Below are positions 1 through 8,888 of a stretch of 40,427 nt of DNA, piece after piece. Below the pieces are notes generated by a model. It made no database searches. It had not been told where the DNA came from and saw only the letters and a list, made by a program, of their open reading frames with translations. This DNA comes from Methanomassiliicoccales archaeon. GTDB lineage: Archaea; Thermoplasmatota; Thermoplasmata; SG8-5; JAGLSY01. The stretch lies in assembly GCA_030672365.1 (NCBI GenBank), contig DAOVGM010000025.1, forward strand, positions 1 through 40,427. The letters are read 5' to 3'. Numbering within the stretch: the first letter of the stretch is position 1; every line of letters begins with the position of its first letter. The translations under genes and the position numbers were made by a program.

Positions 1-1
1 T

Positions 2-322
2 AATGGGGCCGCATGGTCGCAGACAGAGGAGCTCACTCGCGATGACTGGGGAAGGGACGACGGCGGGGGGATGACATACAAAGAGGCGGACCTAATCTGT
101 TACGAAGACGGGCTGTACACGATCTGGGAGACCAACGCAGAACCCCAAATAGGCATTCCACAGTCCACATGGCTACTGATGGTAAAGATGACGCAATTGG
201 ACGATGGCCAACAGAATGGAACAAACTTGATGATTTTAGCAATCCTGCTGATAATCGTACTTGCCTCCGGTGCCTATATTCTGAAAAGGCGAAGGAACAT
301 TCGAGATAAATCTCACAAGTAG
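2..322 (+). CDS. C-terminal part of a membrane-anchored surface protein (5' partial)
   Basis: The reading frame is open from the left edge of the window, so this is the last 106 codons of a longer gene; the ATG at 71 is only an internal methionine. The visible part is a polar, Asp/Glu/Trp-containing segment, then one hydrophobic helix of about 20 residues (LMILAILLIIVLASGAYIL) followed by a basic tail ending KRRRNIRDKSHK. That is the usual layout of a C-terminal membrane anchor with an extracellular body and a short cytoplasmic stop-transfer tail. The function of the missing ectodomain cannot be read. Its stop codon overlaps the 3' end of the convergent caspase-like gene by 10 bp, leaving no room for a separate terminator between them. 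Confidence 0.6.
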   Translation, partial: NGAAWSQTEELTRDDWGRDDGGGMTYKEADLICYEDGLYTIWETNAEPQIGIPQSTWLLMVKMTQLDDGQQNGTNLMILAILLIIVLASGAYILKRRRNIRDKSHK

Positions 323-3300
323 AAATCGCCGGTGTATCCGTCCGAAATCTGCGGGTCCATCGTATACGGCGGGTAGTTGACCTCCACATAGGTCTTGGCC
401 AGTGGGGCGGCGTAGGTGAATACATCTTCGAGTATTGTTGTGCCTGCCATTCCGTCCCGGTATCCGTCCTCCCAGAAGTAGTATGTCCAGACGCCGTTTG
501 CGATGTCCGGCTGGCCGTCCCATGAGTACTGTGTGCTCTTCGCTGCCATGATACACAATCGTCCGGCAGAGCCAAGTGTGCTCATGCCACCGCTGTTGCA
601 GCTGTCGAAGAATATCAGGATGTGAGTACTGTCGTAGGTTGCGAACTTTGCCTCCAGCTCGGCCTTCTGTATGTATGTGGAAAGGTCATATCCTTCGGTA
701 GGGCAAATAACGCATTTTCCGCTCAGAATCCCGCCATGCCCCGAGAATGTGAATCCCGTGTAGTCGCCAGCCACTTCCGAGGAGCCCATATCATCCAGAG
801 CGGACAGGATATTTGCCTTTGTTGCCTGGGTATCCGTAATCAGGTCAACAGTATATCCGTCGCTGTTGAGGTTGGTGCGGACTTCGTTGGCATCGGCCAC
901 ACAGTATGTCAAATCACTTAGGTAAGTGAATTTGTTGATACCCACGACAACTGCATACTTGGCACCTGGGCCGCCACCCGCAGTGGTGAACGAGAAGACC
1001 CACTTGTCCTTGTTGTCAGCCTCCATCACACCATCTTTGTCCCCGTCGAGGGTATTACCGGCCAGATCAGTGGCTGCAACGTGAATTGTCACCGTATATG
1101 CTTCACCACCAAGAAGATCGCTGCTGGGGTTAAACGTCAACACAGTTCCGGCGGCATTCCAGGAGAACGACCCCGCAGTTGCAGGCACAATCTCAAAAGC
1201 CCCCTCTGTATTTGCCTGGTCCATCTCCTCATTGAAGGTCACGACAATGTTGGTTGTAACTGAAACACTAGTGGCACCATCCGCCGGGTCGTTGCTGACA
1301 ACCTGGGGGGGTATTATATCCGGCCCTATTACGTCGACAACCGTGGAAACCGCATCGCCCCAGTTGCCCTGCGCATCTCTTCCACGAACCCAGAGAGTCC
1401 TGGACCCGTCAGGCCATCCTGTGGTATCAACTGTGGCTGTAACACCCTCCAATACCTCGTCAAACCCGCTGTCTGAAGCACTCATTGGCGTTCCTGCGCC
1501 TGCGTTGGCCGGGCTTGCGCCGTCCGACCATTCTGCCTCCGCAATCGTGCTTCCCCCGGTCGTGGTATCGTCCACATGTGCCGTCAAGGTCAGCGGGCTT
1601 CCGGAATTCACTGGGTCAGGCGTTCCCTGTACATTGGAAACGATCGGACCGGTCAAATCAGGTTCGCTTTCCGTAGTAAACGAAAACACCCATTTGTCCT
1701 TGTTGTCTGCTTCCATATTGCCATCCTTGTCGCCGTCCAGTGTATTACCGGCAAGGTCTGTCGCGGCCGTGTGGATAGTAACAGTATATCCGGTGGACCA
1801 ATCAAGGTCTGCGGAGGGGTTGAACGTCATTATATCTCCACCAGGATTCCAAGAGAACGTTCCCGCAACTGCCGGCACAATCTCGAACGCACCCTCGGTG
1901 TTGGCCTGATTCATCTCCTCGGTGAAAGTGACTACAATATTTGTCGAAACTGGCACATCAAGGGCACCATCCACAGGGTCATTGCTGACAACCTGGGGTG
2001 GTATAATATCAGGGGCATCGGTCACGCTAAGCGTGGTGCTTGCTGTCAACCCCCAGTTTCCGGCAGCGTCCCTTCCATGGACATACAAGACATAATCGCC
2101 CAGAGCCCAACCCGAGACATCGACGTCTGCCGTTATATCCTCTGTTGGACTGTTGAAATTACCGTCTGACGCAGCCATCGGAGTGCCGCTTCCGTCGGCA
2201 CCCACAAAATCAACGAAATATTCGGCCTCTGCAATGTTGCTGCCCCCGGTTGTGGTATCATCAACTGTGCCGACCAGCGTAACCAGTACCGCACCCTCGG
2301 TAGGGTTTGGTGTTGCTGCCACCCCAGAGGTTATCGGCCCCGTGGTGTCAGGAGCATCCAATGTAGTGAATGACCACGGATTCAAGACCGGACCCGCTGC
2401 CAATGGGTTGCCTGCCAGATCCTGGCCGCTTGTAACGGTGAACGTATAGGTTGTTTCGTATGCGAAATCATTGTGCGTTAAGGTCAGGATGGTATTTGTC
2501 GGGTCCCAACTCTCTCCCCACCCGCCTGGGTCAGGGTCACATGTATATGCAACAGAGGCCGGGTTCATCTCCTCGCTGAAAGTGATGATGATATTCTGCG
2601 TCAAATCCACATCCACGGCCCCGTCTGCCGGGACAGTATTTGTTATCTCTGGCGGTGTTGTGTCAGGCTCTATTACTCCGACGACCGTGGAGACCGCATC
2701 GCCCCAGTTGCCCTGCGCATCTCTTCCACGGACCCAGAGAGTCCTGGACCCGCCAGGCCATCCGGTTGTATCTATTGATACAGTGACATCCTCGCTGACA
2801 GAATCGAATGTCCCGTCCGAAGCGCTCATCGGTGTACCGGTACCTGCGCTCGCAGGGGCACCCCCATCAGACCATTCTGCCTCCGCAATCGTGCTTCCCC
2901 CGGTCGTGGTATCGTCCACATTTGCCGTCAAGGTCAGCGGGCTTCCGGAATTCACTGGGTCAGGCGTTCCCTGTACATTGGAAACGATCGGACCGGTCAA
3001 ATCAGGTTCGCTTTCCGTAGTAAACGAAAACACCCATTTGTCCTTGTTGTCTGATTCCATATTGCCGTCCTTGTCACCGTCCAGGGTGTTGCCCGCGAGG
3101 TCGGTGGCCGTCGTGTGGATGGTTATGGTATAGGCGGTGGACCAATCAAGGTCTGCGGAGGGGTTGAACGTCATTATATCTCCACCAGGATTCCAAGAGA
3201 ACGTTCCCGCAACTGCCGGCACAATCTCGAACGCACCCTCGGTGTTGACCTGATTCATCTCCTCGGTGAAGGTTACGACAATGTTGGTCGAAACCGAAAC

Positions 3301-4770
3301 ATCAAAGGCACCATCCACCGGGTCATTGCTGACAACCTGGGGCGGAATAATATCAGGGGCAACCACAGTTGAGAATGTCCACGGATTCAAGAGAGGTCCC
3401 GCAACTAACGGGTTGCCAGCCAAATCGTCAGCGGCGGTAACCTGAAAGGTATGGGGTGTTTCAAAGGCAAAGTCCGAATGCGACAGTGTGACCCTGTCAT
3501 CGGGGAAACTGGCACTGTCCCACACCTCGCCCCACCCGCCTGGATTGGGATTACATGTGTAAGCAAATGTTGCCGTGTCGATGGTCTCGCTGAAAGTGAT
3601 GACGATATCCTGGTTCACAGCCACGTCCACGGCCCCGTCTACCGGGGCGGTTATGATTATCTGGGGGGGTGTGGTATCCGGCGCGGTCGGTGTCGCACTA
3701 TTTTCCACCGAGTTAGATTCCTCATTACCCGCCGAATCCTCTGCCCTGACGACAAAGAAATATTCCTGTTCATCTGTCAATCCTGATATCTGGAGGGTTG
3801 TCTGGTCTGTTGTATAGTCCGGCGAGGCAAAGTTCTGCCCACCAGACGATGTTGCCATGTAAACATTGTACGTTATCGGGTAGGACGGGTCTGTCGCGGG
3901 GTTCCACGCCAGGTCTACAGTTCCGCCAGTGCCGGTATTTGTTGCGGACACCAGTCCCGCAAAGGCAGGGGGAGTAGTGTCCCCCACGGTCCACACACAA
4001 TCACTGTCTGCCCAGATCCAGTAGGCGTTTCCCGGGCCCATATGCTCAGAAGGGAGCATCTCCCTGATGTCGTATGGCTCACCAGAATCAAAGCACCCGA
4101 CGAACCCATGAGGCACACCAGCCAAGGCATCTGCCATGGTCTTACTTTCCAGGCAAGGATACCCAACCATGTTCCATCCTTCCAGGAGATTGATGTCGGT
4201 GCTTCCAAGGGTGTCGCCGTCAACGGTCAGCAGACCATCGCTCCCCCCATCAGAGATCTGAAGCCAGATTCCCATCCTGTGGTTGATATTAAGCAATTGA
4301 TTGTATGTGGGGTTCCAATCTGACCTGTAAGATTTCCATACGTCAGCTGGGTCGGTTGCATCATAGTACAGGGCATAGTCCCAAATGGTGTCGCCACCCC
4401 CATCATCGAGCACCGCTAGAATATCCTCATCAGTTTGAACAAACGGAACTGAAACAAAATTCCAGCCCACAACAACTGGAATATCAAATACACCAGTACC
4501 TCTAATCCCATCAACTGGTTTGGAATATAATTGGTAATCCCCTCCATCTAAAGGCTCCAGATATGAGAAATCCGGGACAAGGGGCATGTCCACTGGCCAG
4601 TCAATAGTCTGAACGTTCAATTTATGTTCAACAACGCCACCCTCCTCAAAAAGCAGGATTTTCTCGTTTTGCACTGTCGAAGATAAGACATTGGAAGGAA
4701 TCGCACTTAGTATGAAAAAACAACAAATTGAAACGCAAAAGACACCCTTCAGACCACGAATTTTACCCAT
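313..4770 (-). CDS. Exported multidomain protein: Ig-like/FN3 repeats with C-terminal caspase-like (peptidase C14) domain
   Basis: A 1485-aa protein. Residues 1-31 form a signal peptide (KIRG, a hydrophobic core, then Ser/Thr). A region with GWN...VPF and GWNMVGYP motifs (about 75-260) precedes a fibronectin-III-like domain (about 265-365). Next come alternating Big_5-type Ig-like domains (PVDGA.DV...I.(I/V)TF.E pattern) and DTTTGGS.IAEAE modules up to about 1265. The C-terminal 215 residues match the caspase/metacaspase fold: KYAVVVGIN at the first strand, catalytic His1345 in FSGHGG and Cys1391 in FFDSCNSGG. Several Ig-like modules carry an acidic loop DGDKDG..E.DNKDKW that may bind calcium (inference). 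The protein is predicted to be secreted, probably a cell-surface or extracellular protease. GGTGAG lies 3 nt before the ATG. Substrate unknown. Confidence 0.85.
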   Translation of the reverse strand: MGKIRGLKGVFCVSICCFFILSAIPSNVLSSTVQNEKILLFEEGGVVEHKLNVQTIDWPVDMPLVPDFSYLEPLDGGDYQLYSKPVDGIRGTGVFDIPVVVGWNFVSVPFVQTDEDILAVLDDGGGDTIWDYALYYDATDPADVWKSYRSDWNPTYNQLLNINHRMGIWLQISDGGSDGLLTVDGDTLGSTDINLLEGWNMVGYPCLESKTMADALAGVPHGFVGCFDSGEPYDIREMLPSEHMGPGNAYWIWADSDCVWTVGDTTPPAFAGLVSATNTGTGGTVDLAWNPATDPSYPITYNVYMATSSGGQNFASPDYTTDQTTLQISGLTDEQEYFFVVRAEDSAGNEESNSVENSATPTAPDTTPPQIIITAPVDGAVDVAVNQDIVITFSETIDTATFAYTCNPNPGGWGEVWDSASFPDDRVTLSHSDFAFETPHTFQVTAADDLAGNPLVAGPLLNPWTFSTVVAPDIIPPQVVSNDPVDGAFDVSVSTNIVVTFTEEMNQVNTEGAFEIVPAVAGTFSWNPGGDIMTFNPSADLDWSTAYTITIHTTATDLAGNTLDGDKDGNMESDNKDKWVFSFTTESEPDLTGPIVSNVQGTPDPVNSGSPLTLTANVDDTTTGGSTIAEAEWSDGGAPASAGTGTPMSASDGTFDSVSEDVTVSIDTTGWPGGSRTLWVRGRDAQGNWGDAVSTVVGVIEPDTTPPEITNTVPADGAVDVDLTQNIIITFSEEMNPASVAYTCDPDPGGWGESWDPTNTILTLTHNDFAYETTYTFTVTSGQDLAGNPLAAGPVLNPWSFTTLDAPDTTGPITSGVAATPNPTEGAVLVTLVGTVDDTTTGGSNIAEAEYFVDFVGADGSGTPMAASDGNFNSPTEDITADVDVSGWALGDYVLYVHGRDAAGNWGLTASTTLSVTDAPDIIPPQVVSNDPVDGALDVPVSTNIVVTFTEEMNQANTEGAFEIVPAVAGTFSWNPGGDIMTFNPSADLDWSTGYTVTIHTAATDLAGNTLDGDKDGNMEADNKDKWVFSFTTESEPDLTGPIVSNVQGTPDPVNSGSPLTLTAHVDDTTTGGSTIAEAEWSDGASPANAGAGTPMSASDSGFDEVLEGVTATVDTTGWPDGSRTLWVRGRDAQGNWGDAVSTVVDVIGPDIIPPQVVSNDPADGATSVSVTTNIVVTFNEEMDQANTEGAFEIVPATAGSFSWNAAGTVLTFNPSSDLLGGEAYTVTIHVAATDLAGNTLDGDKDGVMEADNKDKWVFSFTTAGGGPGAKYAVVVGINKFTYLSDLTYCVADANEVRTNLNSDGYTVDLITDTQATKANILSALDDMGSSEVAGDYTGFTFSGHGGILSGKCVICPTEGYDLSTYIQKAELEAKFATYDSTHILIFFDSCNSGGMSTLGSAGRLCIMAAKSTQYSWDGQPDIANGVWTYYFWEDGYRDGMAGTTILEDVFTYAAPLAKTYVEVNYPPYTMDPQISDGYTGDFYL
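1526..3247. repeat. Near-identical internal duplication within the caspase-like gene, offset 1344 bp
   Basis: Bases 1526-1903 and 2870-3247 are direct copies at a constant 1344-bp (448-codon) offset. Identity is mosaic: about 1526-1709 differs at a single base, 1710-1790 shows many mostly synonymous differences, and 1791-1903 is identical for 113 bp. The encoded modules are the Ig-like pair (EGAFEIVPA...DLDWST and DTTTGGSTIAEAE). Long silent-site identity flanked by diverged stretches points to recent gene conversion or unequal crossing-over between domain repeats. Confidence 0.85.
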
Positions 4771-4799
4771 AGACTCACCACAGGGATTTTTGAAACCCC

Positions 4800-4936
4800 C
4801 AAGTCATTTCTGATTTTTACATATAACTTTAGAGTATAAGAATTTATCCTATAATATACGAGATAACACATAAATTCAGAATTCAAGCTAAGATTAAATA
4901 GGACAATTAATAAATAGAAAAGTGATATGAAGGGCG
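4800..4936. promoter_or_regulatory. AT-rich divergent promoter region (caspase-like gene / pgk)
   Basis: The 166-bp gap between two divergent genes is strongly AT-rich. On the plus strand AGATTAAATAGG lies around 4891-4902, a TATA-like box about 40 bp before the pgk ATG. On the minus strand a TTATATGTAA stretch at about 4818-4828 could serve the exported protein. Exact start sites cannot be fixed from sequence. Confidence 0.45.
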
Positions 4937-6181
4937 ATGAACCATTCCCGGGACTTCTTCACTATCGACGATTTCGACCTCAGGGGAAAGACGGTTTTGC
5001 TGCGTGCGGACATAAACTCGCCGATGGACCCCGTTTCAGGCAGGATTCTGGACGACACGAGAATGCGCCGCCACATCCCGACAATCAACGACCTCAAGAG
5101 CGGAAAAACGGCGATACTAGCCCATCAGAGCAAGCCCGGGAAGAAAGACTTCACGAACCTGTCAAAACACGCCGAGCAGCTGACCCAACTCCTCGGTCGC
5201 GGTGTGAAGTACGTCGACTCGCTCTTCGACGAAAAGGCACTGAACGCAATCCAGCAGATGAAGAACGGCGACATCATCCTTCTCGAGAACACACGCTTCT
5301 TCGCTGAAGAATTGGTTCTAAAAAACGCCAAACCAGAGATTCTCGCGAAGACGCACCTGGTCACCCGTTTATCATCTGTTGCAGACTATTACGTTAACGA
5401 TGCGTTCGCGGCAACGCACCGCGCCCAATCGTCGCTGATAGGCTTCGGAGAGGTCATGCCGGCAATGGCGGGGCGCCTCATGGAAAGGGAGCTGACGATG
5501 CTCGGAAAGGCGCTGGGCGCGGGCGGGAACACGACAGCGATCTTCGGCGGCGCCAAGGTCGACGATTCAATCGAGGTAATGGGCCACATGCTCGAGAGCG
5601 GAGTTGCCAACAAGATACTCACCGGCGGGCTGGTGGCTAGCATCTTCATCAAGGCCCAGGGAATCGAGCTCGGCAAGGGCAGTCAAGACGCAATCGGGAA
5701 GGAGGTGCCCGAACCCGAAAAGATGATTTCGACGGCCTCAGCCCTCTTATCAAAATACGGCGACATGATTCTCGTTCCGACGGACGTGGCGCTCAACGAC
5801 AACGGCATAAGATCGGGGACAAGAGTGTCCGAGCTTCCGAGCCAGCATCCGATTTACGACATCGGATTGGACACAATCGTGAAGTACATCGAGATCATCA
5901 AAAATTCAGATAACGTAATTCTAAACGGCCCGATGGGAGTCTTCGAGCTGGAGGAGTTTTCATTCGGCACTCTCGAGATTTTTAAGGCCTTGGCAGACAC
6001 CAAAGCCTTCACAGTCGTCGGCGGCGGTCACACCGCAACCGTGGTAAGCCAGCTCGGTCTCGAGGACAGGATAGACCACGTCAGCACAGGCGGCGGAGCG
6101 CTCATAACGATGCTCTCCGGAAAAACATTGCCTGTCGTCGAGATGCTGAAAAGGTCGAAAATAAAGTTCGACAAGAAGTGA
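4937..6181 (+). CDS. pgk: Phosphoglycerate kinase
   Basis: 414 aa, the usual length for archaeal PGK. It interconverts 1,3-bisphosphoglycerate plus ADP with 3-phosphoglycerate plus ATP in cytosolic glycolysis/gluconeogenesis. The N-terminal half has the substrate-side signature KTVLLRADINSPMD and the basic patch DDTRMRRHIPT. The C-terminal nucleotide half has FGGAKVDDS, NGPMGVFE, GGGHTATVV and STGGGALI. The ATG at 4937 follows AAGGGCGATGA; an overlapping ATG at 4927 is in another frame. It appears to be a single-gene unit, followed by a strong hairpin at 6281-6312. Confidence 0.95.
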   Translation: MNHSRDFFTIDDFDLRGKTVLLRADINSPMDPVSGRILDDTRMRRHIPTINDLKSGKTAILAHQSKPGKKDFTNLSKHAEQLTQLLGRGVKYVDSLFDEKALNAIQQMKNGDIILLENTRFFAEELVLKNAKPEILAKTHLVTRLSSVADYYVNDAFAATHRAQSSLIGFGEVMPAMAGRLMERELTMLGKALGAGGNTTAIFGGAKVDDSIEVMGHMLESGVANKILTGGLVASIFIKAQGIELGKGSQDAIGKEVPEPEKMISTASALLSKYGDMILVPTDVALNDNGIRSGTRVSELPSQHPIYDIGLDTIVKYIEIIKNSDNVILNGPMGVFELEEFSFGTLEIFKALADTKAFTVVGGGHTATVVSQLGLEDRIDHVSTGGGALITMLSGKTLPVVEMLKRSKIKFDKK

Positions 6182-6280
6182 TTATCCATTTCGAGCTTCA
6201 CGATTAAATTTATAAGCCATTGTCATTTCATCGTACCTGTTTGAAGCGATAAGCCATATGAGATTTACCATGGTGGTTGC

Positions 6281-6312
6281 GCCACTGTGGCCTCGCCATC
6301 AGTGGCTTTTTT
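6281..6312 (+). terminator. Strong hairpin plus T6 that copies both ends of the adjacent tRNA-Thr
   Basis: GCCACTGTGGC pairs with GCCA-t-CAGTGGC around a CTC loop, giving an 11-bp stem with one bulge, then six T. The first 11 bases are identical to the 5' end of the tRNA-Thr that begins at 6326, and CAGTGGCTTTTTT is identical to that tRNA's 3' end plus its trailing T-run. It is either a terminator or a tRNA gene copy whose middle has been deleted. A TATA-like TTAAATTTATAAG at 6203-6215 lies upstream and could start a short RNA of about 75 nt ending here (speculative). Confidence 0.55.
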
Positions 6313-6325
6313 CGTGAACTCAAAA

Positions 6326-6399
6326 GCCACTGTGGCATAGCCTGGCAGCGCGGCTGATTCGTAATCAGCAGGTCGAGGGTTCAAATCCCTCCAGTGGCT
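6326..6399 (+). tRNA. tRNA-Thr(CGT)
   Basis: 74 nt without an encoded CCA. Acceptor stem GCCACTG/CAGTGGC, discriminator T; D-arm GCAT...GCGC with AGCCTGGCA loop; anticodon stem GCTGA/TCAGC enclosing TTCGTAA, anticodon CGT (reads ACG); T-arm GAGGG/CCCTC with TTCAAAT. It is followed at once by a T-run (6400 onward) that would stop transcription. No intron. Confidence 0.95.
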
Positions 6400-6463
6400 T
6401 TTTTATTTCCTCTGGCAGAGCCCTTTTTTCATACTCAATCGGGAGCTGATATGTAATTCCGAA

Positions 6464-6475
6464 GCCCTTAAATCC
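6464..6475 (+). promoter_or_regulatory. TATA-like promoter element for the ABC exporter operon
   Basis: GCCCTTAAATCC is centred about 33 bp before the ATG at 6503. That places transcription start at or just before the start codon, so the mRNA is probably leaderless; no Shine-Dalgarno is visible. Confidence 0.5.
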
Positions 6476-6502
6476 CACCTGACCGCTTTCCAGTCAGAGA
6501 TT

Positions 6503-7231
6503 ATGGAAGAACTTGCCATCGAAACAAGCCAGCTTACCAAGAAGTTCGGGGATTTTACTGCGGTGAACGCACTCGACCTCAAGGTCAGAAAGGGTGAGGT
6601 TTACGGCCTGCTGGGGCCGAACGGAGCAGGCAAGACCACGGTCATCAAGGTACTCTGCGGTCTGCTGAAGATGAACGGCGGCAGCGCGAAAATGCTCGGC
6701 ACTCCCGCCCCCTCGAAATCCATAGCCGGCCGCATCGGATACATGCCGCAGGAAACCGCCCTCTATGTCGGCCTGACAGTTCGCCAGAATTTAGAATTCT
6801 TCGGCAGCATATTCGGGCTCGGGAAGGCCAAGGTTGAGGCCAGAATATCAGAGCTATTGAAGGTCATCGACCTGGAGGTGTGGGCCAAGACACTTGTCAA
6901 CAACCTGAGCGGCGGCATGAAGCATCGGGTATCACTCGCTTGCGCGCTCATGTCCGAACCGGAGATTTTATTTCTCGACGAGCCGACAGTGGGAGTCGAC
7001 CCCGAGCTGAGGGCGTCTTTCTGGCAATACTTTCAAAACCTCCGAAGCCAGGGCATCACGATTCTGATAACAACCCACTACATGGACGAGGCCAGACATT
7101 GTGACAGGATCGGCTTCATGAGGAACGGCAAGCTCATCGCGGAGGGCTCACCCACTCACCTTCTCGAAAGCACGAGAACGACCAGTCTCGAAGACGCGTT
7201 TCTGGAGGTCGTCAAGGAGGTCGGGCCATGA
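6503..7231 (+). CDS. ABC transporter ATP-binding protein (ABC-2/export type)
   Basis: 242-aa cytosolic ATPase subunit. Walker A GPNGAGKTT at about residues 39-47, Q-loop in GYMPQET, signature LSGGMKHRVSLA, Walker B ILFLDEPTVGVDP, and H-loop TTHYMDEARHC are all intact. The fold and motif spacing match the CcmA/DrrA/NatA group of exporters. Its stop overlaps the ATG of the permease gene by 4 bp (ATGA), so translation is coupled and the two form one transporter. The substrate cannot be inferred; drug, lipid or ion export are all possible. Confidence 0.93.
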   Translation: MEELAIETSQLTKKFGDFTAVNALDLKVRKGEVYGLLGPNGAGKTTVIKVLCGLLKMNGGSAKMLGTPAPSKSIAGRIGYMPQETALYVGLTVRQNLEFFGSIFGLGKAKVEARISELLKVIDLEVWAKTLVNNLSGGMKHRVSLACALMSEPEILFLDEPTVGVDPELRASFWQYFQNLRSQGITILITTHYMDEARHCDRIGFMRNGKLIAEGSPTHLLESTRTTSLEDAFLEVVKEVGP

Positions 7232-8361
7232 ATTTCAGGAGAGTGCTGGCTGTAACAAAACGGGTCTTTCTGGACCTGAAGAACGACAAGAGAACCCTCG
7301 CCCTCCTCACGCTCGCGCCGATCTTCTCGATGACCCTTTTCGGACTGGCCTTCAGCGGCGAGGTCAAGGACGTGCAAGTTATCGTGGTAAATCTGGACGA
7401 GGGCGCCACCATACCTCTCATCGGTGACGTTGTGTTCGCCAACGCCGTCGTTCACAACCTGGATACAGAAGTGCTGGCCATCACAACTTCCGCAAACCTC
7501 AGCGTATCCATCACAGAACTCGAGAACGGCAATGCCTGGGCAGTAATTTATTTCCCTGAAAATTACACGTCCGAGGCGATACTGGCCGCACTCCCGCTCA
7601 TCAACACCACCTCATATCTCGACATCTACATAGACACAAGCAACATCAACGTGGCGGAGTCGATAACCAGGGAGGTCAACGAGGCCATAATCTCGGCTGC
7701 GGAGGAGAACGGACAGCAGATGCCGGTTACCGTCCGTGCGACGCCGATTTACGGTTCCAACGTCGAATTCATGGATTTCTTCGTGCCGGGCATCATGTGT
7801 TTTGTCGTGTATTTTTTAACGACTCTTCTAACGCTCATAACCTTCGTCGGCGAGCGCGTGTCCGGAACACTCCACAGAGTACTGGCCACACCGCTGACAG
7901 AGGCCGAAATCGTTGCAGGCTATGCAATCACGTTTAGCGTTGTCGGAACCCTTCAGGCAACAATTTTGCTCAGCTACGGCATACTGGCCTTCGACGTAGA
8001 CATCGCGGGCGAGATATGGCTCGCGTTCCTGGTGATAGTTGTCCTGGCAATCGTCAGCCAGGCCCTCGGAATCCTCGGCTCGGCACTGGCCAAGAGAGAG
8101 GCACAAGCAGTGCAGCTCGTGCCGTTCATAGTCATGCCCGGTTTTCTTCTCTCCGGGGTGTTCTGGCCGCTGGAGGCGATTCCTGTCTGGCTCCGCCCTG
8201 CATCTTTATTCGTTCCGCCCACGTATGCAATAGATGCATGCCGCTCGGTCATGCTCCGTGGATGGGGCTTAGACATGGTATGGCACGATGTTGTTGCGTT
8301 GTTGATATTTGCCGCGGTGTTTTTAGCACTGGCTTCCTGGTCCTTGCGAAGACGGCAGTGA
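7228..8361 (+). CDS. ABC-2 type transporter permease
   Basis: 377 aa. One N-terminal transmembrane helix (about 24-45) is followed by a long extracytoplasmic region (about 46-185) and then five more helices to the C-terminus, the layout of YhhJ/DrrB-like ABC-2 membrane proteins. The motif region TFVGERVSGTLHRVLATPLTEAEIVAGY is typical of the cytoplasmic coupling segment. It overlaps the ATPase gene by 4 bp. It should work as a dimer with two copies of the upstream ATPase. The extracytoplasmic insert is Thr/Ser/Asn-rich and carries possible N-glycosylation sequons. Confidence 0.9.
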   Translation: MNFRRVLAVTKRVFLDLKNDKRTLALLTLAPIFSMTLFGLAFSGEVKDVQVIVVNLDEGATIPLIGDVVFANAVVHNLDTEVLAITTSANLSVSITELENGNAWAVIYFPENYTSEAILAALPLINTTSYLDIYIDTSNINVAESITREVNEAIISAAEENGQQMPVTVRATPIYGSNVEFMDFFVPGIMCFVVYFLTTLLTLITFVGERVSGTLHRVLATPLTEAEIVAGYAITFSVVGTLQATILLSYGILAFDVDIAGEIWLAFLVIVVLAIVSQALGILGSALAKREAQAVQLVPFIVMPGFLLSGVFWPLEAIPVWLRPASLFVPPTYAIDACRSVMLRGWGLDMVWHDVVALLIFAAVFLALASWSLRRRQ

Positions 8362-8402
8362 AATTTGATTGGAAAAAGCATGTGAGTTCCCTGGAACTCT
8401 CT

Positions 8403-8453
8403 AGAAATCCACCGAGATTTCTGGGAAATCGCTTGGGAATTTCTGGGAAATCC
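8403..8453. repeat. Cluster of overlapping inverted repeats (GATTTC/GAAATC)
   Basis: AGAAATC (8403-8409) pairs with GATTTCT (8416-8422); GATTTC also pairs with GAAATC (8425-8430) around TGG; AATTTCTGGGAAATCC (8438-8453) is a second copy of the same short hairpin. The hairpins are mutually exclusive. They lie between the permease gene and the TATA box (TTAATATAC, 8462-8470) of the next gene, so they could act as terminator or operator. Confidence 0.4.
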
Positions 8454-8501
8454 TAAACAAGATTAATATACTCAGACCCGCTTATTGTAAATACGATTGA
8501 C

Positions 8502-8861
8502 ATGAAGAAAGAAGATTTGATGTTCTATCTGGCATATATCATGCTTTTCATACTTTTAGGGGTGTGGATGCTGATATGGGCGTTGACAGACCTTTGCATA
8601 GGCTGTGCATTCGTGTTCTGGTTGCTGTGCGCAGGAGTTATCATGATGGTCATGGGCACAATCAAGACGAAGAGGAAGCCGCACGGCGAGAGCACACTGA
8701 TAATCGGAGGCATGCTGCTGTCTATAATATCCCTGGTGATACTGGCCTTCATATTCGACATAATCAGCGTCTGGGTAACCGTCGCCATAGCCATAATACT
8801 AATAGGCATCGGTGGTCTCGCATACTTTATGTCCAGAGTGAAAGGAACGATTGAAGATTAA
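8502..8861 (+). CDS. Small four-helix membrane protein, unknown function
   Basis: 119 aa with four predicted transmembrane helices (about residues 7-28, 31-51, 65-87, 90-109), a short basic cytoplasmic loop KTKRKPHGE between helices 2 and 3, and an acidic end TIED. I do not recognise the family. A TATA-like TTAATATAC about 35 bp before the ATG suggests a leaderless transcript of its own. It sits between an ABC exporter and the SPFH gene pair but has no overlap with either, so the context gives little functional help. Confidence 0.75.
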   Translation: MKKEDLMFYLAYIMLFILLGVWMLIWALTDLCIGCAFVFWLLCAGVIMMVMGTIKTKRKPHGESTLIIGGMLLSIISLVILAFIFDIISVWVTVAIAIILIGIGGLAYFMSRVKGTIED

Positions 8862-8888
8862 ACATACTAGTTTACGGATGTGAATTAA

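Noticed and set aside
3711-4323. Apparent plus-strand small genes inside the caspase-like gene
   Set aside because: Short shadows with no ribosome site; the minus-strand frame is continuous with clear domains.
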